Shown piece after piece: positions 34,653 through 48,737 of a DNA stretch of 64,000 nt. The stretch comes from Ehretia macrophylla (taxonomy: Eukaryota > Streptophyta > Magnoliopsida > Boraginales > Ehretiaceae). The stretch lies in assembly GCA_037974665.1 (NCBI GenBank), contig CM075777.1, forward strand, positions 10,315,001 through 10,379,000, given 5' to 3'. The number at the start of each line of letters is the position of its first letter. The stretch's first letter is position 1. The notes beneath the pieces were generated by a model that was not told where the DNA came from, searched no databases, and saw only the letters and a list, made by a program, of their open reading frames with translations. The position numbers and the translations under genes are program-made.

Positions 34653-35204
34653 TTACTGAGCTTCTCTGATCTGAGACAACAATAAAGGCTGAATACGGAG
34701 ATGTGAACACATCACCCCAACCTGAGTCAACTCCGGTCTCCAATAAGTGAATTCCCCAAGAACTTCCCATTTCTTGACAGCCAAACAAGAAACACTCGCC
34801 TTACAGTTAAGAGCGTCTGCCACCAAATTTGCCTTTCCAGGCAGATAACTGATAGAACAATTATAATCTCCAAGAAGTTTCGTCCACCTCCGCTGACGCA
34901 TATTCAATTCCTTCTGTGAGAATAAATACTTAAGACTCTTATGATCAGTGAAAATCTCGAACTTACTACCCCACAGATAATGACGCCACTTTTTCAGTGC
35001 GAAAACAACAACTGCCAACTCAAGATCATGAGTCGGATAATTCACCTTATAAGGCTTCAACTTTCTAGAAGCATAGGCAATAACCCGACCATTCTGCATA
35101 ATAACACATCCCAAGCCCTCCTTCGATGCATCGTTGTAAATGACCATATTATCGATCCCCTCTGGTAGAGCAAGTACTGGAGCAGTAGTCAACCTCTTTT
35201 TCAA
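34653..35204 (-). pseudogene. Tekay RNase H
   Basis: Minus strand: [73 protein letters not shown] and [12 protein letters not shown]. These are the D-E-D residues and the A-D-A-L end of Ty3-gypsy RNase H. Confidence 0.88.
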
Positions 35205-35219
35205 CTCCTGAAACCCACT

Positions 35220-35830
35220 CTAATACTTCTCATCCCAAACAAAACTAGTATGTTTCTGAGTTAACTTAGAAAGTGGCCCGGCAATCTTAGAAAAGTCCTT
35301 GACAAACCTACGGTAATAACCCGCCAAGCCAAGAAAGCTACGAACCTCCAAAACATTCTCCGGATGTTTCCAAGACATCACCGATTCAATATTAGTAGGA
35401 TCTACAGATATACCGCTCTGTATGATAACATGGCCAAGAAAAGATATACGTTGCAACCAAAATTCACATTTGCTGAATTTCGCATACAACTGATGCTCCT
35501 GCAACTTCTGTAAGACAAGCCGTAGATGTTGCTCGTGCTCTAATTCAGACTTGGAATAAACCAATATATCATCAATAAAGATCACCACGAACTGGTCCAA
35601 GTGTGGCTGAAAAACCCGATGCATAAGGTCCATAAATGCTGCTGATACATTAGTTAATCCAAATGGCATAACTACAAACTCATAATGCCTTTGGCTCCCT
35701 GAAGTTGATCAAACAACTCGTCAATCAATGGCAAAGGGTACTTGTTCTTGATAGTCACCTGATTCAAACCACGATAGTCAATGCATAACCTCAAGGTACC
35801 ATCCTTCTTCTTCACAAATAAAATAGGAGC
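35220..35830 (-). pseudogene. Tekay reverse transcriptase
   Basis: Minus strand: [38 protein letters not shown] (the IDD catalytic motif), [19 protein letters not shown] and [20 protein letters not shown]. The RT N-terminal region lies between 35670 and 35830. Confidence 0.88.
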
Positions 35831-35833
35831 TCC

Positions 35834-37828
35834 TCAAGGTGAAGAACTCTGCTGAATGAAACCCTTTGATTTAGGAATAGGTTGAGTACCGGGAATAAGA
35901 TTGATCACAAACTCCACATCTCTCTCTAGTGGTAACCCTGGCAACTCCTCGGGAAATACATTGGGATATTCCTGAATAATAGGTACTTCCTCCAGCTGTA
36001 GCTTATTAGATGGCTTGTTGATCAAATAAGCTTGATAACCCAAACATCCCTTACTCACCAACTTAACGGCTTTAGTTGCTGAGATAACAAAACTCATATT
36101 TGCACCCTGGTTCCCTACTACCTCAACTACTGGCTGATCTGGCAAACGAAACTGTACTACTTTTGTTCTATAGTTCAACTGGGCATCATACTTAGAAAGC
36201 CAATCCATACCCAAGATAACATCGTACCCCTGGATAGGAAATAAGATAAGGTCCGAAGGAAAATTATACCCCTTAACATGTATTATACAATCCTTACATA
36301 CTAAGCCAGTAATATACTTATCAGTCAAAGAGGTACTAATCTCAACCACATAAGGCAGTCTTTTAGGTTGCACATTAACACGTTGCACACAAGCAGGAGT
36401 AATGAAAGAATGCGTAGCACCAGAATCAATCAACACTTTAACAAGTCGATCAAGTATAAGGAAGTTACCTTCCACAACTGCAGTCTCCTCAGGCATCTCT
36501 TCCAAGTCAACTGCGTAGGCCCGAGCCTGAACCCGCTGCTGCTGAGGTGCACTGCCCGCAAGTCGACCCTGATAACCCTGAGTCGTTGCTCGACCCTCAG
36601 TCCTCTGATATCTAGGGCAATCCCTCGCCCTATGCTGATTGCTACCGCAACCCAAACAAGCCCCTGACTTCACTCTGTAGTCAGCCTCCACATTGTCCTG
36701 GCGCTTGTAGTAAGTACACTGCGGTGATGATGCACTGATATTGCCCCTGGAAGAACCAGAAGCTGAAAAAGCAGTTGTACCAGCTTGCTGCTGAGGTATA
36801 ACAAAACTAGGCCTGTATTGACCCTGAGACTGGGTTGGCCTGTACTGGGACTGAACCTGATAAGACCCCTGCTGAAACTGAGGTCGATAATAACTCTGCT
36901 GACCCTGCGGTCTGTAAGAGCTCTGCTGTGCTGGCGGCCTGTACAAAACCTGCTGTACTGAAGGCCTATACACTCCCTGCTGACCCTGCGGCTAGAAGGG
37001 CCTCTTGCTAGGCTGACTAGACACAATCTATTCCCCCTTTCTCTTCTCCAGTCTAGAAGCTGCATCAAAGGCCTCCGTAAGTATATCATACAGATTCAAG
37101 GCCATCGCATCCTGAATCTCGGGTCTCAACCCTAACATGAATCTACGAATCTTACGTTCCTCATCAGTCACATACTCTGGTGTATACCGGGACAACCTAG
37201 TGAAAGTGGCCTCATACTGAGCCACTTAAGTATCTCCCTGCACTAAGGCTAGAAACTCTGCCTCTCTCCGCTCTCTCACGATCCTCGGGACATGCTTTGC
37301 CCGGAAAGCTAACAGAAAGGTATCCCAAACATACGGAATACCCTGAGTCTCCCAGCTAGTTTTCACCATGCGCCACCATTCTTTTGCCTCATCATCCAGC
37401 AAGTACACGGCAAAAGTGACCTTCCGCTCATCGGTGTAATCAAGAGGATCATAAATCTTCTCCACCTTATTAATCCACGCTTCAGCTTTCCTATCATCCG
37501 GATCCCCCTGAAACCGTGGCAGATAATACCCTAAAAACTCTTTCAGTGTACCACGACCGTGGTACCCACCTTGTGCATTCAATAATTGATTCTGCAATGC
37601 TTGATTTTGGGCAACCTGCCCTGCCAGTAACTGTGCCTGACTAGCCATGATCTCGTTCATCCTATCAAAAGCTACACCTATACGATCATCATCCCTAACT
37701 TGGCCTGGTGCCACATTTCTCGGAACCTCATCAGTCACCATAGGCCTACCTCTGGTCCTCGGTCTATCCGTCATTCTACTAATCAAAGAGTTAGCACAGG
37801 TTATAGCACGTAAATAGGCTATAGACAA
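35834..37828 (-). pseudogene. Tekay gag, CCHC knuckle and protease
   Basis: Minus strand, gag: EFLGYYLPRFQGDPDDRKAE, AVYLLDDEAKEWWRMVKTSW, then YTPEYVTDEERKIRRFMLGL. A Gln/Tyr/Arg-rich spacer with several YRPQ-type repeats and a CCHC knuckle (CLGCGSNQHRARDC) follow. Next comes the protease (VLIDSGATHSFITPACVQRV, then YDVILGMDWLSKYDAQL) and the start of the RT linker. Broken. Confidence 0.85.
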
Positions 37829-38050
37829 TTATTAGCAAATAAGCAACAATTCACATAAACACGTAAATCACTTAAGTATCAATCACATAAACAAATTAAT
37901 CACATAATCACATAAGCACTGAATCACATAATCACTTAATCGCTTAACCATATTAACACATAGTTCACTTTTCTTTCACTTTATACATACTTTCATGCTA
38001 AGACCATTACCCACATTCCTAGAATACCCCGGCTGACAGCTAACATGCGC

Positions 38051-38064
38051 TCTGATACCACTTA
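38051..38064 (-). other. Tekay primer binding site
   Basis: Minus strand GTGGTATCAGAGCG a few bases from the 5' LTR, matching initiator Met tRNA. Confidence 0.85.
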
Positions 38065-38066
38065 AA

Positions 38067-40425
38067 TGTCACGCCCCAACTCGACCCCACCTATGATCAG
38101 TCAGGACGCAACTGAATTTCGGCAGTATAACGACAATAATTAGGATATCGAGGCTCTAAACCAACCTCTTTAGAACATCATACATCAAACTCCATAAATA
38201 ATCCCAACATTCAACTCCTCAATTAAGTTAACAACATACAACATAACCATATTATACAATAATCATCCTTAGTTATACGCCTCCGTTCCAGCATCACCTT
38301 AACTTTAACATACATATCAAACTAGATTATAAACCAACTTAGCAACCTAGATCATAACAAAAGAAAGACTACTAAGTTAGCATCATTTAGTTCATTATCT
38401 TTACTACAACTTATACATCATAAACTACAAGGAAAATAAAAGACAACTAGTTTAATATACATGATAATAGAGTATACAACATCTCAAGCATCAAGGACAA
38501 GACTCTGGCACATAGGACTCGTCTACATACGGCACATTATCCCCTTCTGGAGGCATGTACCCATAATCTTGCTCAATAACACCTGTATGCATGCAATAAT
38601 AGAGAGTGAGCTTATATAAAACAAGCTCAGTGAGGATCCGATAGATCTCTAACAGTATTTACTATACTCCTTGAAAATGATCCTTTGAGCAGTAAACACG
38701 CAATAAAACATCAATAACAATATAAACACATAACTATAATGACCAACCAATAAAGGATACTCTATTTGGTGTAGCTCCAAACGCCATAACGATCTCAACC
38801 ATTCTTCTTGTAACTCCCTATTACTCACGAACCCGAGGTACCTCACTAGCCCCTCCCTCCATGACACCTCTATCATGCGAGCTGGGGGTAATCTCTGGTA
38901 GTCATGCCGTTATCAACCCGACAGCCCGATGTTGCTTGAGAGGTGCCACAAACATACCAAGACTCAGCAATAATAATAAACATCATTCATGGGAGGACAA
39001 TCTAGCAGAATTGCCTATCTCCCGATTCATCAATCATCAATCAATAATCATCAATAATCATCAATTATTTATCAATTATCATCAATATAACATTAAGTAA
39101 TCAATTAAACAACAAACAACTAAGTTAGATGACAAAGTAGGCCATCCAACTTAACATGCATTAAACACGTAATCTAACCCTAGTCTAACCATCAACAACT
39201 CACAATTCAATCACTCAAACACCACCCAATCATCTAAAGGCTCAATTCAACAATTTAAAGAAAGACAACCTAAACTTCAAATAATCATATCTTACATTCT
39301 ACTAATCCAAACAACTCCAAATTAGTTTCTAATACTCACCCATTCAATCAACTACATTAGTCCTCTTGGAAACCAACCAAGACACATCAAAATCAAGCCC
39401 AACAACCCTAAAACCTCAAGGCACCTAGGCTGAAATTTTTGGATTTTCACCCAAACATCGCAATCGAAAATTTGGCATTATAACGGCGTTACCACATAGT
39501 TAACAAACTTTTAGAAATCGACGGCAATCGATTCCAACCACAACAACTCAAGATATTCATCAAATGGTCAATCTATCAACTTTAAATACCCAAAAATAAA
39601 TAATTTTGATACAATGGTTCAAATCTCATAGTAATACACATAAATGATCATTAGCATGCACTGAGCAATAATATAACTTCAAATTAACATTCTAACGGTT
39701 CAAAATGCAATAATGAGCAAAAACATAAAATATGACTTTTGAGATTTAGAATTTTTCTCTCACCTTTGATGTGTTTTGATGCTACAAAGATGATAAATGG
39801 TTGCTCAAGAGGTGGAATCAAGCCTTGGTTGAAGGAAATTGGCCTTGAATTGCAACTTTTAATGAAAATTTACTTTGAAAAAATGTTAAAAATGCTCTCA
39901 AGAAAAGCTATGGAGTTTCGGCCACTTGTGTGTGCTTTGAGTGTGTTTTGTGTTATTTTAGTAGGTGTTGATGATATATTAGCTAAGGTCAACATATTAA
40001 AAATAGTCAAAATTGATTTTATTAGTCTTTTAATTCTATTTCCTAGTCTTTTAATTCATTTCTTGAGTAGTTCTTGTTCACCTATTAAATTGACAACTAA
40101 ATTAATTCTAGACAATATATTTTAGGTGACAAAAAGTGTTACATTAAAACAGTTTCACCCGAGTCGACTTAAAACTCGTTTTCTTATAAAAGAAAGTGTA
40201 AAAACCTTTAAAGTTCCAAAACCGATTCCAAATCCGTTTTAATCAAATACGGGTCTAGTAATACCCGAGGACTAGGTTTTAAAACGTTTAAAATATCCCT
40301 GTAAAAATTTTAGCGGACAGGTGTTCAAAAATACTATTCACTATAACCGACGATAAAATTTCTGATTCCATTTTTGATAAAATTTTCATGAATGCATACT
40401 TAGCATGTATTAGGAGTATTAATCA
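38067..40425 (-). repeat. Tekay 5' LTR
   Basis: Partner of 30754-33203; begins TGTCACGCCCCAACTCGACC. It carries the same antisense open frame (39739-40125) and the same TATA hairpin (38604-38634). Confidence 0.88.
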
Positions 40426-40429
40426 CTTA

Positions 40430-41195
40430 TTTAGGAAGTGTTGCTCCTATTGTAAAAAGTGATAGGTTCAATTTGAACCAATGTCCCAAGAACGACTTTG
40501 AGGGAGAATCAATGAAAAACATCCCATATGCTACTGTCATCAGAAGCCTTATGTATGCTCAGGTTTGCACTAGACCTGATATTGCATTTGCTGTGGGGAT
40601 GCTATGGAGATATCAGAGTAACCTAGGTATGTACCACTGGAGAGCTACAAAGAAAATAATGAAATATCTTCAAGGAACCATAAAATTGCATGCTTATGTA
40701 TAGACAAATGAACAATCTAGATCTGATCGGCTATTCGGATTCAGACTTTACTAGCTGTCTTGATTCTCGCAAATCAACATCTAGGTACATTTTTTTTTTT
40801 GATGGCTGGATGAGCTATCTCTTGGAGAAGTGTTAAGCAGACCTTTACTGCTACTTCTACTAAGGAAGCCGAGTTCGTCTCATGTTTTTAGGCCACTTCA
40901 CATAGTGTATGGCTTAAGAGTTTCATTTCAGGGCTTAGAATCATGGATTCTATTTTTAGGCCATTGAGAATTTTCTGCGATAATTCAGCTGCTGTTTTTA
41001 TGGCCAAGAAAAACTAAAGTGGGAGTCGATGTAAACACATCAACATTAAGTATTTGGCCATAAGAGATAAAAAAAAGTGGTCATTGAGCATATTAGCATT
41101 GAGTTAATGATCGCTGATCCTTTGACTAAGGGCATGCCACCACTAAAATTCAAGGATCATGTAGAGAAAAATAGACTTGGTTCCACTTTGTAATT
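40430..41195 (+). pseudogene. Copia-1 RT C-terminus and RNase H
   Basis: Copia-1 resumes after the Tekay insertion. VAPIVKSDRFNLNQCPKND, YAQVCTRPDIAFAVGM and KIMKYLQGTIKLHAYV are copia RT-to-RNase H text. The frame later shows a LMIADPLTKGMPPLKFKDHV end, the usual C-terminus of copia pol. Confidence 0.87.
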
Positions 41196-41385
41196 GTATA
41201 CATACATGAAACTTTTATATATTGTGATATTTTCTCATATTCATGCGCGCCTTAATTTATTTTAGAAAATATTTAATGGACCAAAATAAACATATAGGGT
41301 TTATTCATTAAGTATGGTTACCACATTAATAAATTTTCTTGAGGAACCAAATGCATTGTAATACATGGATGGTAATACTTGTTAT

Positions 41386-43601
41386 TGTTAAAGATATGTT
41401 CTAATGCTACATATTTGGATGACATATATTGGGGTATTTTGACATTTACTTATAGCATTAGTGTTTATATGTTCGTTTACATATTGACATAATTAGGACG
41501 TTCATATTCTCCTTCTTTACGTGTATGAATGAGTCCCTAGTATTTTCATTAGAGGAATGTATTCTAAAAGCGTTTAGAATATGCTGGCGTATTTCCTTAA
41601 TATGATAAATACTTAAAGTGTTCATAGTCCTTAGATTTTTTGATTGGGTCTTTAATAATCAATTACGGACTATCACATGTGTTGTTACCTTTGATTAACA
41701 TAGAGATGTTAATGATAAAAGATGGTGAGCCACATGCCATAACAGCATAGCGATGCGACTAACAAACATGTGGATGACTATTAGTTGAATAGATCATTGA
41801 ATGTGCCGTGAATAACAAATTACATGACTTTAGATTAATAATTTGTTATTCGTTGTGATTGTGCATGTAATCCTTAGACTTGAGACATTACGGCTGTCAT
41901 ATGTATTGGGGTTTGATTCAAACATTTGGATAATACCTGTCTCGACAAACGAGATGAGATACGTCCTTTCGCTGTTTCATTCGTCTGGTATAGTGATTGA
42001 CAGGTAGTGGTGAAGAGAGGATCCATTAACCTCCAGCATGAGGTGATGTCCTATGCGATCCAAGTTTGGTTGTTGAATGAGGAAGTCCTTGGCCAAGGCA
42101 TGAATGATGGAAATGAGTTTTTTCATGTGTCATCTCTCATTCCACCATTTGGATCTATGCATTATTTCGAGTTTATGAACTTAATCGGATCATTGTTCTT
42201 GCTCAACGGGACAATTAATGGAAGGATTAGATTGTACGATAATCGGCGACCATAAATAGATTCACTTGAATAAGACTTCATTGCTTTATAAATTGTCTTG
42301 ATACGTTGGTAGCTAGAACGCCACTCAAGAACTCTGAAGGTGTTTTGAGAATGACGGGAGATATTCTCTAAACAAATCAAATAGTTTGATTAACATTTAA
42401 AGTGTTCAACGTTTCTTCAATATTATATAGCGGTGAATTTAGAAAGTCACACACAATAGAGTATAGTGAATGTTTTTCCTATTGAGCTTGATTTAGTTTC
42501 TCTTAAATTGTTAAAGTGTTAACAATTGCGTTTAGTTTCTCTTGAATTTTTAAAGTGTTAATAATTATATTTTGTTTCTCTTATATTGTTAAGGAGTTAA
42601 TAATTGTGTAATTGTTAAGGAGTTAACAATGGTGTAATTGACCTTTTAAAAGTTATTGGGGTCAATATGCAATTATTATTAAGTGTTGGGGCTAATGTAA
42701 AAATATGAAAATGTTATTTTCATAATTTCAACTAATTGTGATTAGGATGAATATTTAAATACACTAGTGAAAAAAATACTACAATAAAAGAAACAAAAGA
42801 TGACAACTTTGTCATCTTTTCTTTTCTAACAAAGAGACAAAACAACACAACCTTAATTCAAGGAAGGTTGTCTTTTCTTTTATTTAAAAAGAGAGACAAG
42901 ACAACAAAAGAAAAGGAAGACTTGTCTTCTTTGCCTTGAAGACTCTACACATTGGAGAAAGAAAAAGATGAAGAAAAGAATTGTCTTCTTCTTCAACCAA
43001 TAATAGAGTTGTCTTCATCTCTCTCTCTCCTCAAGCCTCCATGGCTGAAAAATTAGAGAAAAACGCAGCAAGAAGAAAGAGAAGAAAAAGTATTTTCTTC
43101 TTCATCATCTTGAGAGAACCATGGCTGAAAAATGAAGATGAACTAGATGCACTTGTCTTCTCTTCTTCTTCATAAAAACGCAGCCAAGGAAAGGGAGAAG
43201 GAGGAAATGGTTTTGTTCTCTTCTTCACAAACAAGCTCATAAATCTTCCATGGTTATCTAGCACAAAACAACCACGAAGATGGAGAAGTCATTCTTTGCT
43301 CGTGTGGACGAACTAAAGCTCTTGTACTTTCAAGGGATGGTGTCTTCCATTATGTGATAAAAAATTTCAGATTCATCCCTCCTATGAGTTGTCTACAAGA
43401 GGTATCTCCTACTTCTATCACTTGTCAATATATATATTTGCTATATATATGTTTTTGCATATGTTAATCACATGATATCAAGATTAGAGTTTCATATGAA
43501 CATCATGCTTTGAATTCCAGAAATTTTTGAATATCATGTTTCGCTTCCGCTCGATTCTTAGCTAGATAATGTTCATAGCTCTAAATATATGAGATCCTTC
43601 A
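41386..43601 (+). repeat. Copia-2 5' LTR
   Basis: 2,216 bp. It holds tandem TTGTTAA(A/G)GTGTTAACAA words at about 42490-42640, a TATTTAAATACA TATA-like box near 42750, and GA/CT-rich leader text to about 43260. Two short frames (42007-42255 plus; 43031-43264 minus) recur in the other LTR through duplication. Confidence 0.9.
42490..42640. repeat. Degenerate tandem repeat in Copia-2 LTR
   Basis: Units of the type TAGTTTCTCTTAAATTGTTA plus AAGTGTTAACAATT occur three to four times; the same array is at about 49845-49980 in the other LTR. Each unit holds the palindrome GTTAAC. Confidence 0.7.
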
Positions 43602-43603
43602 AG

Positions 43604-43615
43604 TGGTATCAGAGC
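43604..43615 (+). other. Copia-2 primer binding site
   Basis: TGGTATCAGAGC two bases after the 5' LTR. Confidence 0.88.
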
Positions 43616-46600
43616 AAGGACTTGATGTTCATTTGATTACATATGTGTTTGCTTAAAGTTTCTAAAGTCTTGAGTACAAAAGAACAAGGAAAAGAGTTTT
43701 AACATTTCTGAAAATGTTTTTGTCCACTGTTTTTGCGTGACTGTTTTGGCATAGTAAATGTTGTTAGATTTGGCTGATTTTTGGATTTGTTATGCTATAG
43801 AGATAGTAGAACATTTAATCCTCTAATATGTATCTCCTAATTTCGTGGCTAAGGGTTTCAAAAAAATCAAAATCAGTAAGTTTACTGATTCTCACGTAAA
43901 GCTGGACAGTTTGTGCAGTTGTATTCTAAGAGGCATAACTCAGTCAATTTTACTCCGAATTGAGTTCTATTTAATTTTAAAACTATCTACACTCGAAGAG
44001 CTATGTCTTTGTAAAATTTCAGAATTTTTGGAGAACTGTGGATAGGCTAAACGAGTCAAAAACAATTGATGTATGTGCAGCAGATTTATGATGGGTCATA
44101 AATTGAAAGTAATGACTAATTGGTTTGATTTTGGTTAAGTCCAATGGGCTTAAAAATCAGTGGGCTTTAGTCTAATAAGATTAGATGAGATTGCTTTTCT
44201 TAGTGAAGATTAAAATGAGTCTTGGAACTCAAATTGGGACATAAAATTAACAAAGGATTTACATTGAGCCTTATTGAACAAGTATGAACTTAAAATTGGT
44301 TTTATCTAGTTCTTTTGTGTTGTTTAACATGAGTTGCTAAAATCTCAAGATATGAAACTTATTGCAAACATGCCTTTTATTTATTTAATGTATTGGATAC
44401 ATTAGTTTGTGTTAGCTTGCTTGTTTAGCTTTATTGTTTATGTATATGATGCATATCCTATGCTTTATGAGTTTTATCTTACATTGTGGTGTTGTATGAT
44501 AAATGGTGAATTTGATCATGGACTTGGTTAATGAATGATTAATTAGTTGTAATTTCATTAGATGGCGTTGTAACTAATTATATCATTCATTAGTATGTAA
44601 TTGAGACATAAGTCTCGTTCTATTTTCTTGCAATTGAGAGAAATTTGTAGTGAAACATAATGTATGTAATTTTTACAAGAAGTTTGCAAGAAGACCATTG
44701 GAGACTTTCAAGGAGTTGGAGGTGCTTTGGATCTTTGAAGAATTCAAGAAGACAAGACCAAAGAAGACATGCTGATGTGTTTGTTTAAGTTTTATTTTTG
44801 TCTTGATTTAATTCATAGTCCAAGTCCATGATCCACCATAATGTATGATTTTGCATGTATATTTATTTATTTGCTTATATGTGATGTATGCTTGTAAATT
44901 AACTAATATGTAAAGTGAGACCTAATTAAATTCAAAATCTCCCTACGTGCAAACATATTAGATTGTAAAGCGGTAAAAGTGTTTATCGTTGCCCTCCACT
45001 ATCCTAGGTTATATTTGCTCAATTGGGTATGTCTTGGCGAACCCAAAGGTAGGAAGACATATTCCATGAAAGTATTATGTTTACCTAGCAAGCATAGTGA
45101 TGTTGTGTTGTTCCAATATCACGAGGCCAATAACGCACTAAAGCTGAGGTCCGGGATTCAAATTGTCACAATGCTGTGACGGTAGGTGTAATCTAACTAG
45201 ATCACGTTTCCAATAATGTACCAAAGCTGAGGTTACGGTGATTTAGGGGCAAAATGGCCATATCCTATATGGTGATATAGATAGTAATCGTTCCTAACTC
45301 TTTGTATGTATATTCCAATAATGCACCAAAGCTGAGGGGTATTCATATTAAAGAGAACTATAGTCACCTACTAATGAGTCTTTAATTAGATTCACGATCT
45401 CATTTAGAAAGTGTCGGAATTGATAAAATTAGTGGGAGGTAACATTTAATTAAAGGCCAAATTAAATGTTTTAACAAGTTTATGTCAACTAGCGATCTTA
45501 TTTTCTACATACGTTTATGGCTAAAACTATGAACTCGTCATTTTTAATTAACTATATTTTATTTCGTGCAACCGGAACAAACTCTTTGATTAATGTTATC
45601 ATCTAAGAATGGTTCTTAGAAACTTAATAAAATCTTAGAATTACATGCTCCGTTATTTTTTATCTTGATAATGTATCAAAACGAAAAGTTGTAGTACTTA
45701 TGGATGATAAGTAAAACAAATTAAATATGCTAAGGATTTGTATTCTTTCATAGTTTGCATAAGGGTATGCAAGATGTAAATAATATAATTTTAAACTAGT
45801 AAATGGTTTTGTGGTAAGCATATTTAATGCATGATATTAGATATAAATGAAATTCATTCTCATATTTGTATTTCCTATTTGGTTAATGGTAATGCAAAGA
45901 AGAAAGGCAAAAATAGATGATTTCTATTAGCCAGTGGGAGTATATCTAAGAAGAAAATTAAGGATTGTATAGGCATGTGTAAAAGATGTTTTCATAGCCT
46001 TAAAACCGGACATTAAAAGAGGTTTTAATTCAAAGTATCTTTATAGCTTGAATGTCAAGGTTTTAAAGCTACTATGAATTATAAATCTTCTTTGATTGTG
46101 ATTGGTAATACTTTATGGATTCTAGTGAAACATTAGTGAATGTGTTCGAGGATAGAATCTTAATCTCAATAGTGCGCTTTCGAAAGCGTGAAATATTTTC
46201 AGTGTTAGCAAATGAAACAAAGGTTGTTGCGTTAGCTAAAGACACTTTGTTTAGATGACTTCTGGATATATTTTATATTTAAAGGATTATACCTAAATGA
46301 TATTAGGTTTAAAATGCATATTCCTAAAGCTTGTAAAAGCGCATTATGGTGTAGTCTTTATTATCTTGATATGGACGAAAGAATGTATTGCAAGCATACT
46401 GTCAACCGTTATAACCATCCACCAAATTTTAAGATTACTCAAATAATCCAAATTAATTGTAGTTTCTACATGATTAGGTTGGTTTGATCAACTTATACAT
46501 CTTATTTATTGGAATGGTAACCAAGTCATCCTTTGTTTGATAAAGGATTAAAACTACTAGGCTATTTGGATTAATACATGTTGATGTATTTAGAGCTATT

Positions 46601-48737
46601 TGTAAATAGACTCGTATAGAAAAATGTATTAGTACCTTATGATTAGATTATGAAGGTAAAATACTTAAGTACTATTTTATTTGAGTATCCTAAAATTTTG
46701 ATATAGTATCGAAATTAATAATGTCCGGTGTACCACAAATAAATAGGGTTTTTTAGTGAAAAAACCGTGCTTTGTTGGACGTAGTAGAGTTGTTGATTAG
46801 TTTGACTAATCATTCTATTTATTTGTGGGTCATGCTTTCCTTGATTTAATATTATATTGAATATTAAATCCCTACTGTTGTTAGAACTTTATATTTGATA
46901 TAAGTTGAAAAACAATTAAGGATTAAATGTGTTAATTTTGATTTGTCCTACTTTTATTGAAAAGTTTTATAGGGACTAGTGGGAGTTTTGGTTAAAGGTA
47001 ATTTTATAGTATATCCTAATTTTGTAGGATATGATTTCTATTTAATAATCAATGTATATTGATTTATTAGATAATAATCTTTCTTGAAGAAAATGTTTGG
47101 TTCAAGAAAATATTACTTTCTAATAAAATGGAAATTGAAAAAGTATCCTCAAAAACTATAAAATCACCTAGACCAAAATAATGAATCTATTCAATAAGGT
47201 CTGGAATGTGTCATCAGGCAAGATCTTTGCAAATCTAGTAGTGTATCTCATACTTAAAAGGAATATATGAATATTCTTTTAGGATGCATAAACGTTGTTT
47301 GTGTATTTGAGATATTTATCAATTAGTTGATCCTATGATTTATAAAGAAACGGTATATTTGATAACGACTCCAAGAAACTATATAATGCAAAGCATAATA
47401 ATGAGACTCCATATACTCTAGCTTAATCTGGATATTGATCTTCGAGATAAATGTTGAAGTTAATAGAAAAAGGTAATGACCTTTTATAACTATATTGGTT
47501 TCTAAAAGATATCATCAAAGCCAAAGTGTTAGCTATGATGAAGTCCTTTTACCAATTATTGTGCTTTAGTCTCGTTGTATTATGCTAGTCATTATAACGC
47601 ATTGTATTACTATATTGATGATTCTGATCTATTGATATGAGTAATATGTGCATACTTGATAAATCCACTTGTGGATTTTTAAATGAATTCCTTGAAAATG
47701 TTTCACCCATTTCACATGAGATTAAAGAGTTAGATTTCATTTAAAATGTAGATGAACCTTGTGATTACAAAAGAATAGTGAGAGCGCATCCAATTTTCTA
47801 TGATTGCAATAATGATGACTTCAATATCATAGTTGATGATATGTGTGTTGTGATATTAATTATAGTCTAGTCATATTAAATGTTCTCCATTTAGAACTTG
47901 CCATTCGTATCTTGTCAATTCGTAGCTATGATAATAGTACGAAGAGATTACTTGACATATTCCTTAGATTTTACAAAGAGTATTTTTGAAGGTGTTTAAG
48001 AAACTCTAGTTGCGTAGCAAATTTGTATTCAAGCTATAGTAACTTCATATATGCTATACTATGTACAAGACTTGATATTGAACAAACTGTAAAGTGTTAC
48101 GAGTAAATATCAATCCAATCTAGGTTTGGAAATGGTTGATAGAATTGAAGTATATTCTTAAGTACTTGGGAAGCGCTAAAGATATATTTTAGTTTATGGA
48201 GGAGGTAAATTCCGTAGTGACGGATTTACTAGTTCAGATTCTTATCTGAATCTTAAAATAAAATGTCTATGTTAAGGTTCATGTTTATTTGTAGTGGGAG
48301 CTCAGTAAGTTAGAAAGGTTCTGAACAAACTATATATTCTTTTACATAACTCATGTTTTTTTGTGATATGTAATATTACGAAATAAGTTGTTTGGATCGA
48401 GGAAATCATACGAGTTGGTTATTGTTCCTATCGTTAAGTTGTGATGCTTTTGTGTTACGACTATATGGAGCTACTGCACAAACTTGTGGAACCCAGGTCT
48501 CACTGTATGTCCAAATATTTGGAAAGGTGTTTTCATCTTCATGCATTGTATTTGTAGCCAATAATCATATTGAGATATGTCTTTGCAGAAAATGGCCACA
48601 TCTCTTAATGTAGCTAACCCACTCACCTTAGCTTTGAATTAGTCACAGTTAGGTCCTCATATTGAGAAGATGAGTGCACGATATCATTGTTTGTTGTACT
48701 AATACTATGTTTCATAGCATTAGTGCAAGTGGGAGAT
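43616..48737 (+). pseudogene. Copia-2 internal region, heavily decayed
   Basis: Leader and gag area (43616-46000) without recognisable motifs apart from a 66-codon frame at 43845. There is then a repeated TCCAATAATG(T/C)ACCAAAGCTG phrase near 45209 and 45313, a third variant (CCAATAACGCACTAAAGCTG) at 45126, and decayed pol words to about 48620. The last bases before the 3' LTR are purine-rich (AAGTGGGAGA). Confidence 0.7.

Larger units (their letters stand above)
30754..40425 (-). mobile_element. Ty3-gypsy Tekay/Del chromovirus nested in Copia-1
   Basis: A minus-strand element whose LTRs start TGTCACGCCCC on the plus strand (so they end GGGGCGTGACA in element sense), typical of Tekay/Del. 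Primer site: Met tRNA type. Domain order on the minus strand: gag, CCHC knuckle, protease, RT, RNase H, integrase, chromodomain. The chromodomain at the integrase C-terminus marks the chromovirus branch. In the first 340 bp of LTR I count about 19 differences (5-6%, roughly 2 million years). I find no clear matching target duplication at its ends. Several breaks in coding parts; dead. Confidence 0.93.

Noticed and set aside
42007-42255. 82-codon frame in Copia-2 LTRs as a gene
   Set aside because: It appears at 42007 and 49353 only because the LTR is duplicated; no recognisable domain.
43031-43264. 77-codon reverse frame with hydrophobic end in Copia-2 LTRs
   Set aside because: It derives from CTTCTT-rich leader text and recurs at 50374 through LTR duplication.
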